From contig NC_088678.1 in NCBI RefSeq assembly GCF_950023065.1, forward strand, positions 30,556,580 to 30,620,579: 64,000 bases of DNA. Reading direction: 5' to 3'. Below are positions 12,501-25,800 of this stretch, in pieces. Made by a program: the position numbers and the translations under genes. The stretch comes from Planococcus citri. Taxonomy: Eukaryota; Arthropoda; Insecta; Hemiptera; Pseudococcidae. The notes under the pieces are model-generated. The model was not told the DNA's origin, did no database searches, and saw only the letters and a program-made list of their open reading frames with translations. Numbering within the stretch: the stretch's first letter is position 1; every line of letters starts with the position of its first letter.

Positions 12501-14855
12501 AAAACATTATACGCAAAAAGTTGTAAGAGTATGGGTTTTTTTAAAGCCTCGAGACGAGTGTACTTTAAAATAAGCAAATTTTTATTTTTTATGGATCGTA
12601 AATCTTATACTTACACATACTTTTCTGTTTCTTCTTCTTTTTTTCCCTCGTGTACTTATAGTAGTTGGGTAATGGGTAATGTGTGCTGTGCAGCGTTTGA
12701 CGATAATTAACGTCCATTTTCAATGGAAATGTGCGATGTGTTCGAATTCAAGGACGTGGCTTTTGAATCGAGCATATATTATTAACAATGTATCGTGTGT
12801 ACAATATCATGTCCAATGATCGTACCTGGACTTATAAGCGTAGCGAATATCGTCCCATTGTAATTCGTATACATATACTGTGATCTTCGAGACCGCTGGC
12901 AAATTTTGGATTTGGAAATTAGCGAACGGCAGGTGTTTGATGAACGTTATTGTATATATTTCTAAGTATGGGCTATGTAATGTATGTGTATACTTGTTTC
13001 GCCATTTCGATAGTTTATTAGGTTGATATAAATAGATCTATGTGCGTTGGACTGCCGCGAGTAGGCGGTCTGCATTGATGTTTTGGATTTTTTTTATTTT
13101 TCGAGGTATAAAAATAAATTGGATTTCGAGATTAGATCGGGCGAGGAAGTTGTTTGTTTTCGTCGTCTTGAATAGCTGAGGAATTTATTAGGTTTTATGG
13201 AAGGCGCACCGTGTGAAAAGATTACAGAATAATCGAACTTGACAATTGACCACAAAGAAACGATTTTATCGAAGAATTATTACTTTAGTGTGAAAATACG
13301 TAGGCTATCTAAAATTTTCAAAAAACTATCAAACTCTATAGAGGTCACCTCAAAAACTGTGGAACTAAGGGAAATGAAAATTATTTATGCTATTATAATA
13401 TCGTTTGAATCGTCGTTGAAAATATTTTGAAATTGATTAAATTACTCCATAATAATTGATATCATAGAAACACTGATAAATTATAATCAACTCGATGGAA
13501 TTGAAAATTGTGACAAAATAAATTGATGGAATGAAAGCTTGTTATTGAAATACATACTTGTGGTGTTTCAAGAGCAAACATTTTTATTTATTTTTTCAAA
13601 AAAAAAAATACCAGATTGAAATCTAAAAAGCTCAACCTTGAATTTTTATTGTGAAAACTCAACTTTTCATGATAAATACAATAGTTGAAAGCTGCAAAAA
13701 TTTGAAAAATTGCAATAACGGCATTTTTTAATTCGTTTTATAAAATTCTAACTGTATCACTTGGGGGTACATGCATCTCCAATTTTTATCGAGAGGGCAC
13801 CTCTTATAGAGGTATTCGTATTCGATTTGAATAGGACCAAAATTTTAGGAAAAAGCATGATCTAAAGCCTCCATAGTCAACAATTCAACTGCCCAAATCG
13901 ATTTTTCGATTTTTGGCGAATTTTTGGAAATTCATTTTCGGTGATTTATGTTTTTTAAAAACAAATGGATATGCCTACTCAATACATTTATTCAGTAAAA
14001 ATGGAGAAAATGGCTCCTGGAATCGACATCAACTCCCTCAAACTAAATTTCACCATTTCAAGCAATTCTGGAGCCTTCACTACAATTTTCAATTTCTTGA
14101 AAAAAAATTTGAAATTCCTGTGGAAGGTGCTAAATTTAATTTGGGTGGCTAAAAATCGAGTTGTGGCTCATTCTCGACCTATTCAACGAGCTTATCGACA
14201 TTTGGACCGACTTCCAGATGTCGAATATGCTTTTTGACCTGTATATGCAAAATGAAAAAAATGCAAAAAAAATCAAAACTTCTCTGTCTGTAGGGAAATT
14301 TTTAAAATTCGCATGAACCATTACATTTTGCCTAAAACCATTCCTTAGAATTCGAATTTCACCTTTTACAACCCTTTGTAGCCTCCACGACGATTTTCAA
14401 TTTCTCCAGAAAGCGTAAAAATCAACTTAAAAACCTGAAATTCGATTTGTGGTTTTTTGTATCACCATATTATTTCTCAATGATGCTGGAGAAATCTAGA
14501 GTTACGCTAGAGACTCAATGCAAAATTCGGATGGCGGGGGAGGGGTGATTTTAGGCGAGATACGGCCATTCGCGTAAAATTTCCCTGAACATAAAATTTT
14601 TGTCTTGAATTTTTTCCCTTCCAAAAATATGATGGTCGAAAAAGCGCTCTCGAAGTGTTCGTCTGGAAATATGCTCAAATGTATAGATGAACTTTTAAAT
14701 CTAGTTGAGAATAAGCCACAACTCGAGTTTTAGCTGCTCAAATTAATTTCAAAGCCTTCTGAAGAAATTTTCATAATTCTGGAGAAATCAAGAATTCCGC
14801 TGCTGGAGATTTCGGAATGCCCGGAAATTATGAAATTCAGTTTGGGTGAATATAC
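9501..14855. other. spacer, no supported gene
   Basis: AT-rich sequence with scattered degenerate copies of a dispersed repeat (10.6-10.9 kb and 13.6-14.8 kb share phrases such as AAAAAGCTCAA and TCATGATRAAT). A CTG/TTG-rich trinucleotide tract lies at 10000-10030. Open frames here are short and show no domain or splice support. Confidence 0.5.
10000..10030. repeat. imperfect (CTG/CTA/TTG)n trinucleotide tract
   Basis: About ten CTG-related triplets in a row. In one plus frame they spell a Cys run inside a 70-codon ORF, which is an artefact of the repeat. Confidence 0.8.
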
Positions 14856-14863
14856 CTCATTAA

Positions 14864-15953
14864 TAGAGCTCGGATTTTTATGATTTGTCATATTTTCATT
14901 CATCACAGAAGATCGCGCATATCCTATGGATTTTTGCGAATCACACAATTCTGAGTAAAATGAGCCCAACTTGATAGCGCATATTTTGCATATTTTGGGT
15001 ATGAATGCATATATATATCTACTTTTGCAACGTTATGGCACCATTTAGTTAAATGTCGTTGTGGCACCAGGTAGCAAGTAAAAAAAACTTAGTCATTTAC
15101 GCGAGCGTTTTTCCGGCAATGGTTAATTCATTAATAAAAACCAACTGGTGCCTCTATATTATACGAGTATAGAGTTATGATTAAGTGTATAAGCAAGAGC
15201 GCCATCTAATCGAAACATGTTATAACGAATTTTTACAAATGAATACTTCGAAAATCAATGAGACCTGAAATGGTGCCACAACGTCTGTTGACTATATAAT
15301 TTTACCAGTATATATAAGGGATTTTTAAATGTCGTTGTGGCACCAGTACAAAAATTTGCCTAACGACCCCTGGCAGTGCCCTGATGACATTCCACACGAT
15401 TTTAGATAAAAACGTTGTGGCACCATTTGGTGGTGCCACTTAACGTAAATTTTGGTGCCTGAACGTGTGTAAAGCATATAAAATGGTGCCACAAGTACAT
15501 TAATTATGAGTATAAATACATATTTTAGACATTTTGAGCGCATATTCGTCATATTTTGGCCATTTTTTCAATTTTTCAGTCATATTTTGGAAATTTTGGC
15601 CAATAATTATTTTTTGGTAGTATTTTTCATTAAAAATGGAAAAACTTGGAAAAAAAACTTGAAAAAATATTTAAAAAATTTTTTTTACCACGTTGAGGAG
15701 ATTTGTATCTTAACTTAAAATTGATTATTCAAAATAAAATTGAAGACTTTAACCTCTTTTTTTGAATTTCTTAATTTTCTAGCCTTCCTTCACCTTTGAA
15801 ATTAAAAATCCTTTCTATAGATACCCATATTGATGTTGCATAAAAGTGCATATTTTGATGGATAAGAGCAAATTTTGTCATAATTTGATCAAAATAAATG
15901 CATATTTTATGCGCATAAAATGATTTTTTAAGCGCATAAAAATCCGAGCTCTA
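14864..15953. mobile_element. hAT-like non-autonomous element (1090 bp)
   Basis: Terminal inverted repeats TAGAGCTCGGATTTTTATG (14864-14882) and its complement ending at 15953 are flanked by the same 8-bp sequence CTCATTAA (14856-14863 and 15954-15961). Sub-terminal sequence on both sides is rich in GCATATTTT-type words. No transposase is encoded. An internal cluster of GTTGTGGCACCA motifs at 15031-15495 may be a second, nested element. Confidence 0.85.
15031..15495. repeat. cluster of GTTGTGGCACCA motifs in both orientations
   Basis: The motif GTTRTGGCACCA or its complement occurs at about 15031, 15057, 15271 (reverse), 15333, 15413, 15431 (reverse, shorter) and 15484 (reverse), all inside the hAT-like element. 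The outer copies are in opposite orientation, so this could be a nested foldback insertion. Confidence 0.75.
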
Positions 15954-15961
15954 CTCATTAA

Positions 15962-18722
15962 ATTCAACTGGACTGTACTTTGTAGGAGTACTGATGGAGT
16001 GAATACTAATAATTTGGAATTTTTTTTAAACAAATCACCAAAAATGGCTAGTTTTGACTGTTGAATTTTCAAAAATTGACCAATCAATTTGAGCAACTAA
16101 AGCAAAATTTCCAGCTTTAAATTTCGGTTTTCGACGTCTGGCGAATTTTCAAATATTCAAAATCCCAGATTTATCCCCCTAAAAAAATCAAAATTTAATC
16201 AAATTGGAGAAAATAGCTGAAATTTATAGTATAAACCCTATTTTCAACCTCCGTAATCGATTGGTGGTTATTTCGAGAAATTCTATATAGTCTCTTGGTG
16301 ATTTTTGTCATGGTTTGAAACATCCACCACTCATATAGATCGAAGGGGGGATAAAAAAATGAGTAAAAATTAAATTTCAGATTTCTATATGAATTCCGCC
16401 CCCCCCCATTCCCCCCACCACCAAAATTGAAGCATGAAGTCCAGATCCTGAAATTTTTCTTGATAGTGGGGTATTTTTAGATGCTCATTTATTTTTTTCT
16501 ATTTATCTATGAGTTTGAAAAATCGTTTTATCGGTTGAAATACCTTCTTTTTACTTTGTTTTTTAATTTTTAATTAGCTAAAAGAATTTTATCAGATTTA
16601 GAATACATCATTTTCGATAATGTTCGCAAAAAAATTTATACGTACTGAATTAATGATAATGTAAAATAAATTATTGAAATATGAAAAAATTGAATAAAAT
16701 TGTTATAATCTGTCACTTAATCCGAGTAAAAGCGGGCTTTTATTCGATAATTATGGCAAAGACCCTAATAACGTGTTCTACGTGTACACAAGGATTAATT
16801 GAGCGATGAGAAACACGCATTTATGAAATTTAAACCATAGCACGAAGTAGTCTGGGTATTGGGTAGATACCTTTCTACGTGTTTTATAATCATCTGAAAT
16901 ACTCGTATAAGCTCTCGTATGTTTGAAAATTTCGCATTTCTCTCGCATAATTTATGTATTTTGGAAAGTATGGTATCTTCCTCGAAACTCGAACGTGCAA
17001 GTTTCACGCTTTGGTTTGTAAAAAATAACCAAGGGTATATTTGTGTAAACGCGAGTTTGGTGGGTGACCCAGTACGAGGAAGATATAACGTCATAATTAA
17101 TTTCCGTCCATATGTGAGAAAAAAAAACGATGTTATCAATTTCTATATCGAGTAAACATGGCGAGCCCGAACAAACGTTATCAATTTGAAAAGTGCTTGG
17201 TGTACGAATCGCATTAGCTCACGCAAGGGCACCCAAACGGGTGTGTATAAAATTCGCGAAAGCGTTCGTATAATATAGTAAACATGTAAAAAATACGACA
17301 TTGTTTACAAAAAAAGTTATACGTATTATATTCCGAACACATGGGGAAACGATACTACGTACTCGTATTTTACGTTATTAAAATGCATGCAGATACACAT
17401 AAAAGGAAGCCCCTCGATGTATTTTGGAAATTTCCTTCGCCATAGAATAATAGAGGTCACGAGTTGTTTACGTAGACTTACGCACGGTTGGTCGCAGTAA
17501 AAGGCTCAAATGTTGCGCAATTCCAACGCGACTGTGACTGGAATGGAATGTTTACTAAAGACGGAAACGGTTCGAAATATGCGTCGTAGTCTGGCTAAAA
17601 GTTGGATAAAGATCGCCCTCGTTTCGAAATTGCGAAATTTACACCTCATTATGCTGTACGCCGTACTCCGTACGCGATACACAGAGTTGTTTACAGGGCT
17701 CAAGACGCAGCTGTAGGTAGTTAGGTACTATGTTTTTCCAAAAAATAACAAAATAGGGAACCCTCTCAGTATCGGAGTCTCTCCGGAACGAGGTAAAGAG
17801 GACATTCGAGGGCGAACTGCTTTACCACGTTATTGATTGGCGGATAGAGTTTTTGGCGCGTATTACTCCGACCACGGCAGCGTATTTTGCGTCGTTTTCG
17901 AAATAACTGTTGGGTAACCTTGGAAAAGCTACGCGCTACGGGTCTGGAAACTCGATTTACGATTTTCATCTTTTTATGTGCTCCCTCCCTTTTTTTGTGG
18001 GCCACCTTCACCTTATGTAGAAGAAGTGGAGTTGTTTACGTAGTACCGTAGGGACCTTTTTTAAATGCGGAATTATTTTAAGAATTGGCTTAGGTATTTT
18101 TATACGAATGAGAGAGTTAATTGGAAGCGAAATTTTAAGCTTGCTGGGGTAACATGCTGCTTTCGAAGTGTGTTTTCAACAGATTTACGAGTATTTTTCA
18201 AAATACGCGTTTGAAATTTTATGTAAGAGTTTATTGGGGCGTATAATAGGATTTTTTTTCCAACTCGTTCATCGAGCGATAATTTTAACCAATGGTGGCG
18301 GAAAATATGCTAAGAAACGCTTAGATATAGAGAAAATAGAAAAAATTTCGCATGGAATGTTATACGCTGTCAAGATTACAAATTGACAAACGAAATTTTC
18401 CAGAGCCCTGGATGCATAGAATCGGCTCAAATTTGAAATATGAAATACATGTTATGGAAAAAATCGAAGGAATGAGGCCGTCCCTAGGGTGTGAAATTCT
18501 TTCAGAACACCTCCTGATACGTAGCGTAGTTGAAAAAATTGTTGCTTACAAATTCTTATTCTAATAGCATTTTTGCTTGAAAATTCAAGTATGAAAATTC
18601 TTGTTTGGGATGTTTTATACTTGCTTGACTGGAATATTCAAGGCTTGAGATCTTCATTCAGCATAAAGGACCCAAAAAACTTTTTTTTACATGTAAAAAT
18701 TGCGCTAAAAAAATGTTCAGCA
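15962..18722. other. spacer, no supported gene
   Basis: AT-rich with a C-rich run at about 16401-16430. A 114-codon minus-strand ORF at 16795-17139 has no recognisable domain and was not accepted. CpG is slightly raised around 17.4-18.0 kb, without a gene model. Confidence 0.5.
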
Positions 18723-19923
18723 GGGTCATTCCACGTCAATTAAACCAAGAAGTAATAGAGGGGTTCGGCGATTTTTTTGAAATTTTTCCTGTGGAAAGAC
18801 CTTCCGAAGGGATGACCAATGGCGCAAATCGCAGCCCTCTAGCCCATTTTTAAAGTCAGCCAGGGGGTGTCAAAGTTTTCAGTGAATCTTATAATGTCAT
18901 CCATTTCAGCAGTGGATTACTCGATAACCGCGATACCTACCAAAATGGAACATTTTCCTATAGTTAAGGGTTTTGAAAGACTTTTTGGTGATATCATAAT
19001 GCGATTTTTTGATTTAAAACACGAAAAAAAGTTCTGATAGGTGACGTTGACCCATTTGATCCCTATTTTTACGTATCTGTTGAAAAAGTTGAAAACCCCC
19101 TTTCACTCGATGAAATGAACTCCTGCACAAAAAGATCAAAATTTGAAAAGATTCAAAAAATGAACCAATGTTTATTTTTTTATTGTGAGTGTAATTTTTA
19201 TCAACTTTTTCATGAAATACGTCAGAAAGAGGTCAAAATAAGACAACTGAATAAATTTCAACTTTTTTTGATGGTTGAAATAATTGAAAATTGAATTTTT
19301 TCGAATTTTGATTTTTTTGATGAGGAGTTCATTTCATTGTGTGAAAGGGGCTTTTCAACTTTTTCAACAGATACGTGAAAATAGGGGTCAAATGGGTCAG
19401 CTTTACCTATCAAAACTTTTTTTCGTGTTTTAAATCAAAAAATCGCATTTTTTCGCAAACTTTAAATTTTTAAAAATCAACTTTGCAACATGGTCTCATC
19501 CCAATTTTTTAATATGTTGTTCAGCATGAAAAGTTGTCCATAATATATTTTTTTCAGAATTTTTGAGAGTCGGAACGATATGATAACTACGTTTCGAGAC
19601 TTTTTGAGCTAATTTTTTGTACGAAAAATAGTGGCAACGCTGATTTTTATGATATCACCAAAAGGCTTTTCAAAACCCCTAACTATGGGAAAATGTTCCA
19701 TTTTGGTAGGTATTGCGGTTATCGAGTAATCCACTGCTGAAATGGATGATATTTTAGATTCACTGAAAATTTTGACACCCCCTGGCTGACTTTAAAAATG
19801 GGCTAGAGGGCTGCGATTTACGCCATTGGTCATCCCTTCGGAAAGTCTTTCCACAGGAAAAATTTCAAAAAAATATCGCCGAACCCCCTACCACTTCTTG
19901 GTCCAATTGACGTGGAATGACCC
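18723..19923. mobile_element. long foldback element, copy 2 (palindromic, 1.2 kb)
   Basis: It has the same termini as the 546-1451 element (GGGTCATTCCACGTCAATT ... TTGACGTGGAATGACCC) and the same sub-terminal blocks (GCGCAAATCGCAGCCCTCT; CATTTCAGCAGTGGATTACT). The centre is near 19323. It is about 300 bp longer than copy 1 because of extra palindromic sequence in the middle (19080-19370). Flanks AGCA / AACA are only a weak candidate for a target duplication. No coding capacity. Confidence 0.85.
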
Positions 19924-20181
19924 AACATGAACATTTGAGATGTGAAAAATTATTTGTAGAAGGTTTTCGGGTTCCATACTCAAATATTTGGGTTTCAAAA
20001 ATCCTTAAAAAGTCCTTGAACATTGTAAATTTTCGATCAGCGTCATGCAGTTAATCTCTCATAATTTGTCTAAAAAATCAACAAATTTGTTCCCAAAAAA
20101 TTTATTAATGAGTAAATTTTTTTGTTGCTCAGAAATTCATGGGTCAAAAAATCACAATCATAATTTTGAAATAAGTATGTT

Positions 20182-20521
20182 CAGGGTGTCTATGTCTAAC
20201 AGTCAGGAAAGTCATGAAAAAGTCACGAATTTTAGTAGGTGGTCTTGAAAGTCATACATGAATTTTGCTCGAAACATATACTTGAATTTTTTTAAAAGCC
20301 CATGAAATGAAAAAAAAATCAAAAATTTGTTCAAGAACCCAGAAAAATGAAAAAACTGAAATACCGTTTTGCCTACAAATTAAAAAAAAGTTCCTCGCAG
20401 TTTCCAGTTATTAATTTTTTTTTGGGGCGGGGTAGGGGGTATTTTTATGCGGTAAAAATGTGAAAAATAGTTCATGAAAAAGTCATGATTTTTTTGTCTG
20501 GGAGTTTTGTTAGACACCCTG
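20182..20521. mobile_element. 340-bp MITE with CAGGGTGTCTA ends
   Basis: The element opens with CAGGGTGTCTA and closes with TAGACACCCTG. Sub-terminal words GTCATGAAAAAGTCA recur in both arms (about 20211 and 20473). ATGTT lies directly outside both ends (20177-20181 and 20522-20526), possibly a short target duplication. No coding capacity. CAGGG ends would suit a hAT relative, but the duplication is not 8 bp. Confidence 0.7.
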
Positions 20522-20529
20522 ATGTTGTA

Positions 20530-22447
20530 CTTACAAAATCGTGACTGACTCAAAATTTTTCATTTTTGATCGTTTTGGATTCTAAAAAAGTGTGCTTGCC
20601 CTACTCGTGGCTGAAAAATTTGTAGTTGGAAAGCTTATCTCTGCTCTCTAGTTCTTTAATTTGAAATTGATGTATTGATGATTATTATAGATTTCCTGAT
20701 GAAGTGATGAAAAAATCCTTGAAATTATTATCTAGTTCAAAAATTTGCAATATTAGTTTATAGCTGTTCAAAATTTCAGATTCTCAAAATTGGAAGGTTA
20801 TTCGGTTCTGCAAAATCAAAATCTTTAATTCAAAAATTCTAAAATTTCTAGTTTAAATTTGGATGATTTTTATCCTGTATCTACTGTTTGAGAGTAAAAA
20901 AATTATCACTGGACAGAAATGAAGTAGCAATGGCTTGAAAATTCGCAACTTGAGTTTTCAAGTCAGCTACAATTTCATGACCAAACTCCATTAGGGCTAT
21001 TATTGACATTTTGAACTGTACTCCTTTCATTTTGGATTATAGTGAAGAATCTTTTTTGCTTGTCTTCAAAAGTTGTGCTTTCATAAGCTCATCGTCTTTA
21101 GAATATTATTTTTTGTGTATTCTGAATTAATAGTTCGCCCTTTGTATCACAATTAGGTAAATTTAGAAAAACTGATTGCAGAGACAACATGTCAAGGTAC
21201 TCTTACATTTAATACCCTTCCATATCATTATGTGCATATATTCTTATCTTTTTTTCCAAACATCGCCCAATAGCTTCATTCATTCAACGTTATCAGGGTC
21301 GATTTGCCATTTATTTTCATATTGCAATGAAAAATCTGTTTCTGTCAATTTACGAAATATGTAGGTCAATCGATTTCACCAAACTGAATCAATAGCAAAA
21401 AATAAAACAAAAACAAAAATAGATCAGTCAATTTACGAAAATTTATGAATTTCAACTCATTGTCAAGTGATAAAAAAAAATTACCTTCGGGTTTTATTTT
21501 TGAAAAAAATACTTGGTGAAATAAAGATAGAAACTCGAATATTTTTTCCTGTTCAAGTCGAGTATCTTATCTTTTTAGTGTTTTCCTTACAATTTCACGA
21601 TAATATATTCGTGTAAACAACTCTTCCCTTTTTCGCAATAAAACTGTTCATTTCTTTTTATAAGTTTCCCTCGATTTTGGTTTGGTCAAATTTTCCATTT
21701 TGTTAGCTTTATTTTTCTTTCCTGTCTCTATCCTTGTTTCATTTCAATTTCACTCAACACCTGCTCTCGTCTAGTTCAACATTTATCTTGAAAAATTCAA
21801 CGAAATACTTTTGCCAATTATTACGACTAATACAAAACGTGCGATGAAAAGCATTTGAAGAAGTACCAAATGACGCAGGTAAAGTACATCTTGGTACATT
21901 GGCGTTAATATGCTCCAAAAATAATCTTAATAATCCGTGTAAAACACGAGAAAAACTGTGAAACCGAACCCGGAAGAGAGAAAAATATAAAAACAGCACC
22001 GCAAATGGTAAAAAAGTAAATATAGGTAGGTAGAGTATGTGATACCCGCCAGTATATTTGCATAGCTCTTCGATAAACCGTGCATGTGCTTCTGTATTTG
22101 TTACAGTTCATTTCCACAAACTAACCTACCTATTAACTTGGCTTTTTACGCTTACTTCAAAAAAAAAAAAAAAAAAAAGAGGAAATGCTATAATTAAATC
22201 GTCAGATGAATAACGACCGCTCGTGCGTGAAAAAATTACACATATTTTTTTCAAAAGTTTCCACTTTTTTTGGTAGGTAAGTAATATTGGTCAAATTAGT
22301 ATAAACTTTGGGATTAATTGAGGAGTGTGGGATAAAGGGATCATAATTTACACACGCATTTGAAACAAGTGCGTAAAACACCCTAAGGACAAAGTACATG
22401 CTAATTTGTGTACTCGTAAAATACGCATTCGCGTCATTAAGATGTGT
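20530..22447. other. spacer, no supported gene
   Basis: AT-rich DNA with a poly-A run at about 22159-22177 and no coding unit seen. Confidence 0.5.
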
Positions 22448-22453
22448 TTTATT
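22448..22453 (-). terminator. poly(A) signal of the 72-aa gene
   Basis: AATAAA on the minus strand, about 96 nt after the stop codon at 22549-22551. Confidence 0.5.
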
Positions 22454-22548
22454 TTGGTGAATATTTACCCAACTAGTCATCGGTGTTGTTATTAATAAGC
22501 GAACTTGGCAAATGTACTTTTTATATTGTCTCGACAGCGATAAAACCA

Positions 22549-22830
22549 TCATAAGATGCAAGGTTGAAGATGGCTGCCGCCGGCAGCATCCGCATCCCAG
22601 ATGAATTTTTTGTATTCAGACAAAGCCCGGTAATCTCGTCCGGTAGCTTTGTCATATACGTTCACGTAACAATTTCTCCAATCCTTGGAGCTTTGTTACA
22701 GATTTAGAGAGAAATTTTCGAATAAATTTTAACATCGGTCACGTGCCTTTTACCTCAGCGTCGCGTCCGGTTCGACTCGAAAATTAAAAGCAGCTTTTAA
22801 CTTGGCAAATTGAATCCGTTTATGGGACAT
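22549..22830 (-). CDS. small two-exon protein, 72 aa, not recognised
   Basis: Two exons, 22830-22754 and 22690-22549, are joined over a 63-nt intron (GTAAAA donor after CTGAG; AG acceptor before CTCCAAGG). Exon 1 begins ATG TCC CAT AAA (MSHKRIQFAKLKAAF...) and ends in phase 2; exon 2 continues in frame (SSKDWRNCYVNVYDKATG...) and stops with TGA. Unspliced, exon 1 would end after 26 codons. Both pieces are locally GC-rich, use mixed synonymous codons, and sit in a desert of stop-dense DNA, which argues for real coding. The product is soluble-looking with a basic N-terminus, a Tyr/Trp-rich middle and no signal peptide. I do not recognise the family. An AATAAA follows at 22453-22448. The acceptor's pyrimidine tract is modest, so the splice is a prediction. 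Confidence 0.6.
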
Positions 22831-25800
22831 TACGCGACTGGATTGTAAAGTAGGGCTTTTTTCACCGCACGGTCTGGATTATCCTTAACGACGTGTACCA
22901 ATTACCGTATTATGAGATCCTTTCGAGTATCTCTACCGGATGGGTTATTTTATTATCGACGGTATTTTGTACGTTTTCCTAGAATGTTTATTATGTAGAC
23001 TTGAGAATATGTCATGTTGCAGCAGGCTGCTTTGTGGTAGCCGAATTTCCAGTATAACTATGTGCAGTTTGTATTTTGATAAAAATTACAAATATTTGTA
23101 TTCAAAATACCCACTTTCTCGAATGTTATGAAAATAAAAACTAGAGCAATTTAGTTAAAGTGAAATATCTATACCCAACAGCTAAAGTTCTTATCTGGCA
23201 TAATTTCTCCTAAATTAAACAATTTTATCATTGAATCTCTTCTGGTAAACAAACCCTTTGGAAAGAATAATTCACTCCAATTTAGGCACCGAACCAATGT
23301 TCTTTACTTATAACATCATAAATTCCACTACGTAACACTGATAAGCTGCTAAGAAAACTCAGCTGACCTAGTTTGATCTTATAATTAATTCGTATACGTA
23401 TATAAGGGTTCGAAAAAGGTACCAGGGAAAAATATCGCCCATCTTGTAAACCTTCGCAATTGTTGTATTTTAAGTATAGAAGCGCCAAAACGTGATAAAA
23501 ACTCATTTTTACCCTTTACTCTGTTGAAAACTAGGTCAAGTATACGTACAATAGGCTGAAGTTTTCTTTTGTCGATGAATGGGGAATCCAACTAAAAATA
23601 TTCTACGAGTACTGCGCTATTCGTACGAATGTTTTATGAATGAAAAACGTACGTACAGTGCATATTGTTTAGGTTATTGACTGCAGCATTGTAAGTTGTA
23701 GTACAACACGAACAAGTATCTAATGCCACTAAACGCCACCGCCAATTGCTCGATTATGTCGTGCTTGTTTTTATTTATTTATTTATTTCTGAGACTGAGT
23801 AATTCTCCTTCATTGTGTACGAGGAAATGGTTAATTTGTATAACGATGCAGATGGTGTCCGTTTCAATTGTCTAAGAAATGTTGTCGTTTTCCGTGTTGT
23901 CGGATTAGTTGTATAGGGTGTTTAGAAATTGAGTTATATGAAATAGGTAAATCCGATGTAAAGGCTTGCTAAAGTTTTTATTGAATTTATGGTACATATT
24001 TCTTTTGCGTTTATGGAAATATTTTCCAGCATGTAAGCTATAAATCTGGTTTTTCCAATTTCAATGTTAGGTACTCAATTTATGTCATTTAGAAAAAAAG
24101 ATTCACTTTTTTCTAAAAAAAAAAATTGAAAATTTCCCTCCAATTTTCCAATTTGAAAACATCATATTTTGGTAACTTTAGGAGACAGAGTTATGTCACC
24201 CAGATGGTATTTTGAAATGCTTCTGGCTACAGATGGAACCCACAGCTTCTCTATCATTAGATGTTGACTGTGTAGTGAGGCTTTTATATGGACTGCCGAC
24301 GAAACTTTGCACGTGTTGTCAAATCATTTGCTCGTGTATGTTGATGTCGTCGGTAGCATTCCATTCATGTTGTAGGCTCGTGGTTTTAATTTCAAATGGC
24401 GAGAAATTTATTTAGCATCATTCAGCATTATTTGTTCACGTGTTGAATGATTTATATTGTACGTGTAGAACTAAAATAGAGCGCAGATAACCAAGTAATT
24501 TCTCGACGTGTGATTTATATTATGTTCGATTGAATTTTAAAGCTCTAATTTAAGTCTGCTCTGCTGCAAAATTGCCCAACTAGTTGTTTTTGGAAAGCAC
24601 ATAAATTGTTAAATTTTTATAAGATTGGGAAAAATTGATTTCACGTGGAAAATCTTGTAAGATTGTTTTGAAATATTTGGTCTGCTTTTCCAGTATAATA
24701 TTAAAGTTGACAAAAATTTGTTCATCTAGAAATTTTCAATTTTCAAAAATTTTTCCAAAAATCGAATAAGTTATCAAGAAATATGAATCGCTAAAATTTT
24801 AGCTGTAGATAATAATTTGAAACATACGTTTTCTAAAAATTCAGTTTTTGCTGGCAAGGTGACACCTTAAAAAATTATTTTGTTAGAAAATACAGAACAC
24901 TTAGGGTTTTAATTTGTGTCTGGACTTTGAAAAAAATCATAAAGATGTGGAATGCATCAGAGGTAATCTTATAGGGGAGGTGGGTTTGCATTTCAACTGA
25001 CAGAAAATTTTTTGAACCGGTCAATAAAGGTTCGCCGAAAGAGCATAAAGAAATTCCAAACGCTTTGGTGGATTTCTCTAGTTTTGGTTAATTTTTGTTG
25101 AGAATTAAATTTGGACTAAAAATGAGAAAAATCGAAATTTTACCAAACTGATCGATAAAGCTGAAATTTTGTTGGGTTCGACCCATCAAACCGATTGTAA
25201 ACGTTTTCGAACCGCGTTGAGCAGTTTTGGAGCCTCCAGAAAATTGAAAATTTAAATTTTCACAAAATCGTACTCAAAGAAGTTGGAAAGCTAAAATTCA
25301 CTTTAGGTATACCTTAAATTCAACGTATTGAGTCGATTGGAAGTTATTTTCAATCGTTCTGAGGTCTCTAGATTTTCAAGAAGTGCCATAAAATTGTCCA
25401 AATCAACTTCAGCACGTATAAACGTAATTAGTGTTTGTTAGTGACCCAAATTGTCAGCTTTCAAAAATTTGCTGTAGGCTCCAGAACTGCTCAAAACAGT
25501 TTTGAAATCATTTCTGATAGATTTGGAATGAGTAAGGGGTCAGAATTAGGATACATGCCAAATTTCAGCTTTCCAAGTCTACTTGATAAAATTTGTGTTT
25601 TTCTCATTTTAACCCGAAGATTTTCAAAAATTAATCAAAAATCTGAAAATGCATTTAAGCGGCTGAAATTTTAGCTGGCAATGTGCTCAATTTTCTAAAA
25701 ATTCCGAAGAAATTCCAGATTTTTTTGGAGGCGTCGATGTGTTTTTTTAAAAGCCCTTCAAAATTTTTAAAGCATTTTGCTTACTATCATGTAAGGAACT

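Noticed and set aside
12245..12577. 110-codon minus-strand ORF
   Set aside because: No domain, no consistent codon texture, no poly(A) or promoter support.
12670..12710. Short ORF starting MGNVCCAA, suggestive of N-myristoylation
   Set aside because: Only 12 codons with no donor to extend it.
16795..17139. 114-codon minus-strand ORF, mirrored by a 78-codon plus-strand ORF
   Set aside because: Open on both strands through low stop density; no recognisable motif, homologous pattern or neighbours.
22202..22561. 119-codon minus-strand ORF
   Set aside because: It lies in the 3' flank of the 72-aa gene in another frame, has no domain, biased AT codons and no splice context.
22764..22776. GGTTCGACTCG resembling a tRNA B box
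   Set aside because: No A box at the right distance, no cloverleaf, and it falls in the coding exon of the 72-aa gene.
23828..23920. 29-codon ORF with smooth codon texture (MVNLYNDADG...)
   Set aside because: Too short, no splice signals or homology; left as chance.
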